DNA of 64,000 bases from the NCBI RefSeq assembly GCF_002252525.1, contig NZ_NNRM01000018.1, forward strand, positions 69,552 to 133,551. The letters are read 5' to 3'. Below are positions 58,285-64,000 of this stretch, in pieces. This DNA is from Brucella pseudogrignonensis. GTDB taxonomy: Bacteria > Pseudomonadota > Alphaproteobacteria > Rhizobiales > Rhizobiaceae. The translations under genes and the position numbers were made by a program. The notes below the pieces were generated by a model, which worked only from the letters and a program-made list of their open reading frames with translations, did not search any database and had not been told where the DNA came from. Each line of letters begins with the position of its first letter. Positions within the stretch are counted from its first letter, which is position 1.

Positions 58285-59862
58285 TTATGCTTCCAGCCAG
58301 ACTTTTTCGGCAAGGCGAGCGCCCATCAGATTGAACATCGGATGCGTGGTCACGCCCTTGAGCTTCTTGGAGGTGGCGTCGAGATAGTCGCCAAACATTG
58401 GGATAAGCGCGCCGCCATCATTACTGATCATGGCCTGCAGTTCAGCGTAGATTTCCTTGCGCTTGGCCTGATCGAGCATTGCACGGGCTTCGAGCAGCTT
58501 GGAGTCGAAATCAGCGCTCTTCCAATGCGTATCGTTTTGTGAAGCGTTGGATGCATAAGCGATCGACAGAGCCTGATCGGCAGTCGGGCGACCGCCACGA
58601 TAAGACATGCAGAACGGCGCTTTCATCCAGACATTGTCCCAATATCCGTCTGCTGGCTCACGCTTGATGTCGATCTCGATGCCCGACTTGGCGGCGGCGG
58701 TGCGGAAGATCGCTGCAGCATCGACAGCGCCCGTGAAGGCGGCATCCGAGGCGGACAGCTGAATTTTCAGCGAATCCATGCCTGCCTGCTTCAGATAGAA
58801 CTTGGCCTTTTCCGGGTCGTAAGCGCGCTGTGGCAGTGCTGCATCGAAGAACGGATCGGTGCTTGGGATCGGGTTGTCATTGCCCAGACGCCCATAGCCG
58901 CGCAAAGCGGTCTTGAGCAGCTGTTCGCGGTCAATGGCGTGCTTGACGGCGAGGCGGACGTTGTTGTCGGTAAACGGCGCCTGCGTGCAATCCATCAGGA
59001 AAGAGAAATGCTGGCCACCAGACGATTGAACGATGTTGAGGTTCGGATTGCGCTTCAACAGATCAACCGTCTTGAAGTCGAGCTGGTTGATAGCGTGAAC
59101 CTGACCGGACATCATGGCGTTGGTACGGGCAGAGACGTCATTGATGACGATCACTTCAACCGCATCGACCCATGCGGAATTTGGCTTCCAGTAGCTTTCA
59201 TTGCGCGTGAAACGCGAACGCACGCCCGGCTGGAAACGCTCGAAAACGAAAGGTCCGGTGCCAACCGGCTTGTTGAAATCGGTCCAGTCTTTAGGAACGA
59301 CGAGGAAGTGATAATCGGACAGGATGTAAGGCAGATCAGCATTGCCGCTGTTCAGCGTAATCTTGACTGTGCCAGCGTCAACCTTGACGACATCAGTGAA
59401 TTCAGATGCGAGCGAACGCGCACCGGATGTGGTTTCGCCGCGGTGCAGATTGATCGAATAAACGACGTCGTCGGCGTCAAGCGTCTTGCCATTGTGGAAG
59501 GTTACGCCCTGACGAACCTTGAAGGTCCATTCCTTGGCGTCGGCTGATGGTTCCCAGCTTTCAAACAGCTCAGGCACGGCTTTGTTGTCGGCGTCGATTT
59601 CGACGAGGCCGTTCATCAGCATGTAAGCCTGATTAACCGGAACCCAATCCTTGAGAAGACGTGGGTCGAAATTGTCAGTGGTGGAGCCGCCGCCAATGCC
59701 GAGCTTGAGAACGCCGCCCTTCTTTGGCGCGCCATCGGCTGCAGCGGCTGCTGCCGAGGTGATCAGACCGCTCATGCCAGTAGCGGCGAGAAGGCCAAGA
59801 CCTGCGGCGCCTGTCATGAAGCTGCGGCGGGAGAGGTTAAAATCGTTTCGGTACTCAGTCAT
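58285..59862 (-). CDS. Peptide-type ABC substrate-binding protein, Tat-exported
   Basis: A 525-residue family 5 binding protein. A Tat signal (LSRRSFMTGAAGLGLLAATG) ends near ITSAAAAAA; the mature protein begins KKGGVLKLGIGGGSTTDNFD, then MLMNGLVEIDADNKAVPELF and EWTFKVRQGVTFHNGKTLDA. SMDSLKIQLSASDAAFTGAV is in the second lobe. Twin-Arg export of this type of binding protein suggests folding before export. It is the first gene of the minus-strand operon. Ligand unknown; the operon's hydrolase suggests an amide, peptide or ester. Confidence 0.92.
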   Translation of the reverse strand: MTEYRNDFNLSRRSFMTGAAGLGLLAATGMSGLITSAAAAAADGAPKKGGVLKLGIGGGSTTDNFDPRLLKDWVPVNQAYMLMNGLVEIDADNKAVPELFESWEPSADAKEWTFKVRQGVTFHNGKTLDADDVVYSINLHRGETTSGARSLASEFTDVVKVDAGTVKITLNSGNADLPYILSDYHFLVVPKDWTDFNKPVGTGPFVFERFQPGVRSRFTRNESYWKPNSAWVDAVEVIVINDVSARTNAMMSGQVHAINQLDFKTVDLLKRNPNLNIVQSSGGQHFSFLMDCTQAPFTDNNVRLAVKHAIDREQLLKTALRGYGRLGNDNPIPSTDPFFDAALPQRAYDPEKAKFYLKQAGMDSLKIQLSASDAAFTGAVDAAAIFRTAAAKSGIEIDIKREPADGYWDNVWMKAPFCMSYRGGRPTADQALSIAYASNASQNDTHWKSADFDSKLLEARAMLDQAKRKEIYAELQAMISNDGGALIPMFGDYLDATSKKLKGVTTHPMFNLMGARLAEKVWLEA

Positions 59863-59895
59863 GCGTTACCCCTGTTGAAGTCTTAGCTTGTATTT

Positions 59896-59903
59896 TATGC
59901 ATA
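59896..59903. promoter_or_regulatory. Candidate operator TATGCATA, copy 1
   Basis: A perfect 8-bp palindrome within TTTTATGCATA, 34 nt before the start of the gene at 58285. It is identical to the copy at 59986. Confidence 0.4.
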
Positions 59904-59985
59904 GCTAAATCGATTTTGCGGGTTGGACTAGCCCACACACCTCGTAACTTTCAAGGGTTATAAGCGGTTTTTATGATATGACTTT

Positions 59986-59993
59986 TATGCATA
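59986..59993. promoter_or_regulatory. Candidate operator TATGCATA, copy 2
   Basis: A perfect 8-bp palindrome within TTTTATGCATA, exactly 90 bp from copy 1. Two phased copies (about 8.6 helix turns) could support repression by looping, which is inference. Confidence 0.4.
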
Positions 59994-60128
59994 CCCCCAT
60001 GCCAAATGTACCTCTTGGCTTTTGTGGGAACAGGGATAAAGGAGCATTCCACAGAGACCTGCGGTGGCGCTTCTTCCACAAAAAAAGTTGCCTCTGCGAT
60101 TGAAATTTTGCTGATCGTGGAGATCAAA

Positions 60129-60398
60129 ATGAGTTTGCCGGATATTGTTGGCTTGTTGGGTGCAGTTTTCTATCTTTCTGCTTATGCCCTGATTCAGCTA
60201 CGTATTTACACGGTGGACGATGCCATCATCACCGTGCTCAATATTCTTGGCGGTGTAGCGCTGATTTATTCGCTCTCGTGGAACTTCAATCTGGGTTCCA
60301 TCATCACGCAGGTGGCCTGGCTGGTGTTTACTGTCGTTGGTTACGTACGGTTCCGTATGATGGCTCGTCGTCGTGCAGCTGTTATACCTGCCGAATAA
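60129..60398 (+). CDS. Small inner-membrane protein, CBU_0592-like
   Basis: An 89-residue protein with three hydrophobic segments: DIVGLLGAVFYLSAYALIQL, VLNILGGVALIYSLSW and ITQVAWLVFTVVGYVRFRMM. This layout matches a family of small membrane proteins of unknown function (CBU_0592-like), recognised from memory. ATG 60129 has GGAG upstream; the frame is open further upstream but without family match. Convergent with the LysR gene at 60411. Confidence 0.75.
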   Translation: MSLPDIVGLLGAVFYLSAYALIQLRIYTVDDAIITVLNILGGVALIYSLSWNFNLGSIITQVAWLVFTVVGYVRFRMMARRRAAVIPAE

Positions 60399-60410
60399 AT
60401 CTCATCATCT

Positions 60411-61307
60411 TTACGTGATTGCGTCCGTTCCATTGCTTGCAATCAGCCAGTCGGACACTTCACGCACAATCTTGCGCTGATGGCGGTCGGCTGGCCGCAT
60501 CAGATAGAAATAAGCGTCTGATCGCATCATATGATCGTGGACGGGTACGAGCGTGCCTGCTGCAAGCTGCTCTTTGATGAGCCAAGTCCAGCCAAGTGTG
60601 ATGCCGATTCCTTGCGTGGCCGCTGCAACACAGAGGCCATAATCGCCCAAGCGCCATTCCAGTGCGCCGGGAGAAGGGGAGAGCCGCGCATCCTGCCACC
60701 ATTCAGGCCAACCTTGCCATTCGCGCATGGTGTCTTCGATTGAGAGCAGAACCGGCGCTTCCTGCTCCATGATATTTGCCACGCCGGGGGCAGAAACCGG
60801 CACAACTTCTTCGCGCCCCAGCACGGTTAGATTCACACCAATCGGACGTTCCTTGCGATAGAACAGCGCCAGATCAAATTCATCGAGGCGCAAATGCGCC
60901 ACATCGTCGGTCACGCGCAGCCGGATTTCGATGCCGGGAAGTTCCGCTTTCAGCATTCCAACACGCGACAAGAACCACTGATCGGCAATGCCGCGCGAAC
61001 AGGCAATGGTTATCTGTCGTGGGCCTGTCCAGGCACGTAGGCCGTCGGTGACTGCCGTCAAATCGCCGAGCAGGCGGCTGACATCTGAGGCGTAGCTTTC
61101 ACCCATTGTGGTGAGCTGAACGCCAACGGGGAGGCGGTTGAACAGCTTGGAGCCGATGAACGCTTCAAGTTTGCCAATCTGACGACTGACGGCGCTTTGG
61201 GTGAGGCCGAGCTCCAGACCCGCGCGCGAAAAGCTGCCAAGCCGTGCAGCGCTGTCGAAGACGACAAGCGCGTTGAGCGGCGGCATAGATTGGCGTCCAA
61301 CTGCCAT
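60411..61307 (-). CDS. LysR-family transcriptional regulator
   Basis: A 298-residue regulator of the GcvA-like subgroup. The HTH is in ALVVFDSAARLGSFSRAGLE and LTQSAVSRQIGKLEAFIGSK. The effector domain contains ITIACSRGIADQWFLSRVGM and FDLALFYRKERPIG and a C-terminal GIGITLGWTWLIKEQ. ATG 61307 has GGAG upstream. It is divergent from the DoxX gene at 61505 with a T-N11-A dyad in between, so it likely regulates DoxX and the glutathionyl-hydroquinone reductase gene. Confidence 0.92.
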   Translation of the reverse strand: MAVGRQSMPPLNALVVFDSAARLGSFSRAGLELGLTQSAVSRQIGKLEAFIGSKLFNRLPVGVQLTTMGESYASDVSRLLGDLTAVTDGLRAWTGPRQITIACSRGIADQWFLSRVGMLKAELPGIEIRLRVTDDVAHLRLDEFDLALFYRKERPIGVNLTVLGREEVVPVSAPGVANIMEQEAPVLLSIEDTMREWQGWPEWWQDARLSPSPGALEWRLGDYGLCVAAATQGIGITLGWTWLIKEQLAAGTLVPVHDHMMRSDAYFYLMRPADRHQRKIVREVSDWLIASNGTDAIT

Positions 61308-61398
61308 AAAAATTCTCCGCAAGAATGAGGCTGTTGTTAATGCGATCTGACGTGAGCTGCAAGATGGCTCAATGCGAGAAAATAAGCGATTTTTTGAT

Positions 61399-61417
61399 TT
61401 CTTCCATTTTGGAAGAA
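61399..61417. promoter_or_regulatory. LysR-box-like dyad TTCTTCC-N5-GGAAGAA
   Basis: A perfect 7-bp inverted repeat with a 5-nt centre (ATTTT), containing a T-N11-A LysR box, between the divergent LysR and DoxX genes. It lies 92 nt upstream of the LysR start and 88 nt upstream of the DoxX start. Confidence 0.6.
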
Positions 61418-61504
61418 GTTCATTTCGCGTTGGCTATCTAATCATTATCGGCGCTTTTCGGCATGGTCTGCCTCAAACATTTATCATCGGAAATGAGGTC
61501 TATC

Positions 61505-61909
61505 GTGATCGACAATCGTACTGCGCCTTATGCTATTTTCATTCTGCGTCTGGCACTCGGCATTCTCTTTCTAGCCCATGCTGGCTTGAAAATTTTCGTC
61601 TTCACACCTGCAGGAACCGCAGCATTTTTCGGATCGCTTGGTCTGCCTGGCTGGTTTGCCTACGTAACCATTCTTTGGGAAGTCGTCGGCGCTATCGCGC
61701 TGATTATCGGCATCTTTCCGCGCATTGCAGCCGTTGCTCTTATTCCAATCCTGCTCGGTGCGATTTTCACCGTTCACGGTGCAGCTGGCTTCTTTTTCAC
61801 CAACGCCAATGGTGGTTGGGAGTTTCCAGCATTCTGGATCGTAGGGCTTATCGTCGTGGCATTGGGTGGCAATGGCGCCTATGCTGTGAAGCCGGGTGCA
61901 TCTGCCTAA
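61505..61909 (+). CDS. DoxX-family membrane protein
   Basis: A 134-residue protein with four hydrophobic segments: FILRLALGILFLAHAGLKIF, FAYVTILWEVVGAIALIIGI, FPRIAAVALIPILLGAIFTV and FWIVGLIVVALGG, plus GFFFTNANGGWEF, common in the DoxX group. GTG 61505 has GAGG upstream; ATG at 61493 is an alternative. It lies 80 nt before the glutathionyl-hydroquinone reductase gene. In E. coli, DoxX protein YqjF and reductase YqjG are similarly adjacent. The role is probably in redox or quinone stress, by context. Confidence 0.9.
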   Translation: MIDNRTAPYAIFILRLALGILFLAHAGLKIFVFTPAGTAAFFGSLGLPGWFAYVTILWEVVGAIALIIGIFPRIAAVALIPILLGAIFTVHGAAGFFFTNANGGWEFPAFWIVGLIVVALGGNGAYAVKPGASA

Positions 61910-61989
61910 ATAGCAGACATCGCCATTTGCTGGATATGCGGGGAGGGAACTCTCCGCAATTCTAACGAAAATTTTCAAGGATAAGTGCC

Positions 61990-62958
61990 ATGCTTGTAGA
62001 TGGTAAGTGGACAGAAGACTGGCAGCCAGTTCAAGCGAAAGATGAAAAAGGCGGTTTTGTGCGCCAGATTTCCGGCTTTCGAAACTGGATAACTCCCGAC
62101 GGTAGCGCAGGTCCGACGGGTGAGGCGGGCTTCAAGGCAGAAGCAGGTCGCTACCATCTTTATGTCGCTTATATCTGCCCATGGGCATCGCGCACCTTAA
62201 TCGGCCGTAAGCTCAAAGGGCTGGAAGATGCAATTTCGATCTCGGTGGTCGAACCTGCTCTGACCAATCAGGGCTGGCGATTTGGCGACTATCCGGGTGC
62301 TGATCGTGATGTTCTCAATGGCGCCACTTATATGCACGAGATCTACACCAAAGCAGATCCACATTATACGGGCCGCGCCACAGTGCCTGTGCTGTGGGAC
62401 AAGCAAAAACAGACCATCGTCAACAACGAGTCCGCTGACATTCTTCGGATGCTCAACTCAGGTTTTGGCGATCTTGCCAGCGCGGATTTCGATTTTTATC
62501 TGGAAGCATTGCGCTCAGAAATCGACGAGTTGAACGAGTATATTTATCCTCGGCTCAACAACGGCGTTTATCGCACGGGATTTGCCACTACGCAGATCGC
62601 CTATGATGAAGCTTTCCGCGACGTATTTAAGGCGCTTGCTGTGCTTGAGGAAAAGCTTGATGGAAAAGGTCCATTCCTGTTTGGCGAGAGCCTGACGGAA
62701 ACGGATATTCGGCTGTTTGTGACGCTCATACGCTTTGATGCTGCCTATTACGGCTTGTTCAAATGCAATCTCCGGCAGTTGAAGGACTATCCGGCGCTGA
62801 GTGGCTGGCTGTTGCGCGTTTTGAATATTCCGGGCGTGCGTGAAACGGTCAATATTGATCATATCAAGCGGGGATATTATTCGATCAAGGCGTTAAACCC
62901 CACAGGCATTGTTCCGGTCGGTCCAGATTTACCGGGGATTGCAAGCGTACAAATCTGA
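61990..62958 (+). CDS. yqjG: Glutathionyl-hydroquinone reductase (GST Xi class, YqjG/ECM4)
   Basis: A 322-residue enzyme reducing glutathionyl-hydroquinones with glutathione. RYHLYVAYICPWASRTLIGR contains the catalytic Cys63 in CPWA; NNESADILRMLNSGF is the glutathione-binding NESxDI block. Later features are YPRLNNGVYRTGFATTQIAY and LFGESLTETDIRLFVTLIRF. Length and order fit the family. The ATG is preceded by AAGGATAAGTGCC. It probably shares a transcript with DoxX. Confidence 0.95.
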   Translation: MLVDGKWTEDWQPVQAKDEKGGFVRQISGFRNWITPDGSAGPTGEAGFKAEAGRYHLYVAYICPWASRTLIGRKLKGLEDAISISVVEPALTNQGWRFGDYPGADRDVLNGATYMHEIYTKADPHYTGRATVPVLWDKQKQTIVNNESADILRMLNSGFGDLASADFDFYLEALRSEIDELNEYIYPRLNNGVYRTGFATTQIAYDEAFRDVFKALAVLEEKLDGKGPFLFGESLTETDIRLFVTLIRFDAAYYGLFKCNLRQLKDYPALSGWLLRVLNIPGVRETVNIDHIKRGYYSIKALNPTGIVPVGPDLPGIASVQI

Positions 62959-62984
62959 CGAGCGGCTTTGATTATTTCCATATT

Positions 62985-63022
62985 TTGGCTATTTTGCACA
63001 AAAGCAGTGTTAAAATAGCCAA
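62985..63022. promoter_or_regulatory. Inverted repeat TTGGCTATTTT / AAAATAGCCAA
   Basis: A perfect 11-bp inverted repeat with a 16-nt spacer, ending 14 nt before the start of the LysR gene at 63037. Flanking TTTCC (62975) and GGAAA (63026) extend the symmetry with small offsets. A likely autoregulatory operator of the LysR protein. Confidence 0.65.
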
Positions 63023-63036
63023 TACGGAAACAATCA

Positions 63037-63954
63037 ATGGATCGCCTTGATAGTGAGCGGATGTTTGTCGCGGTCCTTGATACGGGCAGTTTTTCAGCTG
63101 CTGCTCAAAGGCTTGGCACGAGCAGCGGGCAGGCGTCGAAACTCATTTCCAAGCTTGAAGCTGGGCTAGGTGTTCAGCTTATAAAGCGCACAACACGAGC
63201 GCTTTCGCCGACAGAGGTCGGCTACGCATATTATGAGCGTATCAAGGGTTTGGTGCAGGACTTTGATGCATTGGATGCGTCTGTTCGCAATGCATCCGGC
63301 GCGCCGAGCGGGCGTATAAGGCTGACGGCACCCATGTCTTTCGGGACATTGCAGCTGACCCCAATCCTCTTGGAGTTTGCGAAAACATTTCCCGATATAC
63401 AAATTGACGTTAGTTTCTCAGATCGCATCGTTAATCTGGTGGACGAGGGCTTCGATATCGGTGTTCGCATCGGCAAACCGCTTGATAGCAGTTTGATTGC
63501 GAGACGGCTCTGCGACGCGCGTGTGGTGTTGGTTGCAGCGCCTTCCTATGTTAGCGAGCAGGGCTTACCCACGCATCCGCGCGACCTGTCTGATCATAGC
63601 TGTATTATCGATACGAATTTCCGGGATCCTTTCATATGGCGATTCAAGCCTGCGCAGAATGGTGAGATCCAGTCAGCTGCCATCTCAGGACGTCTGCAGT
63701 TTTCCAACGGCGAAGCTTGTCTGGAGGCTGCTGCAGCTGGTCTGGGCATTGCGCATGTGCCCACATTCATCGCTGGGCCATCCATTCGTGATGGCCGTGT
63801 ACAGCAATTGCTCCGTGATTACGAAGATAAGCCGCTGGGCATCTACGCTGTTTATCCTCCAGCCAGGCATCTGGCGATCAAAGTGCGCGCATTGGTGGAT
63901 TATCTGGTCGATCATCTGCACGGAGAGCCTGCCTGGGATCGTGGTTGGCTTTGA
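63037..63954 (+). CDS. LysR-family transcriptional regulator
   Basis: A 305-residue regulator of the CrgA-like subgroup. The HTH is in MFVAVLDTGSFSAAAQRLGT and SSGQASKLISKLEAGLGVQL. The effector domain has SGRIRLTAPMSFGTLQLTPI and VNLVDEGFDIGVRIG and ends in DYLVDHLHGEPAWDRGWL. The ATG lies 14 nt after a strong inverted repeat. Nothing downstream is visible in the window, so target genes are unknown. Confidence 0.93.
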   Translation: MDRLDSERMFVAVLDTGSFSAAAQRLGTSSGQASKLISKLEAGLGVQLIKRTTRALSPTEVGYAYYERIKGLVQDFDALDASVRNASGAPSGRIRLTAPMSFGTLQLTPILLEFAKTFPDIQIDVSFSDRIVNLVDEGFDIGVRIGKPLDSSLIARRLCDARVVLVAAPSYVSEQGLPTHPRDLSDHSCIIDTNFRDPFIWRFKPAQNGEIQSAAISGRLQFSNGEACLEAAAAGLGIAHVPTFIAGPSIRDGRVQQLLRDYEDKPLGIYAVYPPARHLAIKVRALVDYLVDHLHGEPAWDRGWL

Positions 63955-64000
63955 AGGGTGTGAGGTCATGCTGAAGCGCGACTTTTGCCGTTTGAGTTTA

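Larger units (their letters stand above)
59863..60128. promoter_or_regulatory. Divergent region with two copies of TTTTATGCATA
   Basis: A 266-nt gap between the minus-strand ABC operon and the small membrane protein gene. It contains two identical 11-mers, TTTTATGCATA, at 59893-59903 and 59983-59993, each with the perfect 8-bp palindrome TATGCATA, 90 bp apart. The first copy starts 31 nt upstream of the ABC operon start codon. Confidence 0.5.

Noticed and set aside
1-64000. CRISPR arrays, tRNA or rRNA genes, transposases, phage or integrase genes
   Set aside because: No regular direct repeats with spacers, no cloverleaf or rRNA-like segments, and no recombinase motifs were found on either strand. 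Repeats seen are REP-like only.

Overview
The window reads as a chromosomal accessory/metabolic region of an alphaproteobacterium of the Brucella/Ochrobactrum group. The main evidence is the porin at 24901-26073. Its N-terminus (signal peptide, then [16 protein letters not shown]) and C-terminal VRFQRSF closely match the Omp2a/Omp2b porins of that family. REP-like palindromic intergenic elements typical of Rhizobiales/Brucellaceae and an abundance of peptide-type ABC transporters and LysR/AraC regulators agree with this. I saw no rRNA, tRNA, CRISPR array, insertion sequence, phage or plasmid module. Species and replicon cannot be fixed from sequence alone.

Region 1 (1-21.3 kb) is an organosulfur scavenging locus. 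After a partial LysR gene and a small GNAT-like gene come seven luciferase-like (LLM) flavin-dependent monooxygenase homologues (1471, 2770, 4154, 12379, 14240, 15305, 16315), a GNAT acetyltransferase (13598) and an FMN reductase (17736). With them are a complete oligopeptide-type ABC importer with two paralogous binding proteins (5491-12345) and an SsuABC/TauABC-like importer (18472-21315). The genes lie in two divergent transcription units that meet at 13381-13597. Acetyltransferase + YtmO-like LLM + NtaA/YxeK-like LLMs + importer resembles the Bacillus ytm/yxe pathways for S-modified cysteine, with sulfonate uptake added.

Region 2 (21.3-33.7 kb) is mixed. It holds CopC plus a CopD-cytochrome c fusion, a CysM/CysK-like PLP enzyme, the porin, a ChaC-like gamma-glutamylcyclotransferase, an Rrf2 regulator, small secreted proteins, a DUF4344-type putative metallopeptidase with a degenerate rhodanese-like tail, a LysR regulator and a tandem pair of about 75-residue secreted proteins.

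Region 3 (34-43.2 kb) carries three AraC regulators beside an isochorismatase-fold hydrolase, an XapX protein, an amidohydrolase with a Cys/His-rich tail, an alpha/beta hydrolase that may be made from two starts, a DUF1622 membrane protein and an M24 peptidase.

Region 4 (43.5-59.9 kb) has a dipeptide ABC operon divergent from the M24 peptidase, a three-subunit gluconate-2-dehydrogenase-type complex (Tat small subunit, FAD/Cys-cluster GMC subunit, triheme cytochrome c), and a minus-strand peptide ABC operon followed by a CocE/NonD hydrolase.

Region 5 (60-64 kb) has a small membrane protein, then a LysR gene divergent from DoxX and glutathionyl-hydroquinone reductase (compare E. coli yqjF-yqjG), and a last LysR gene preceded by a clear inverted repeat.

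Functions are from family recognition in the translated sequence; no database search was possible. Start codons were chosen from visible Shine-Dalgarno sequences and family N-termini.
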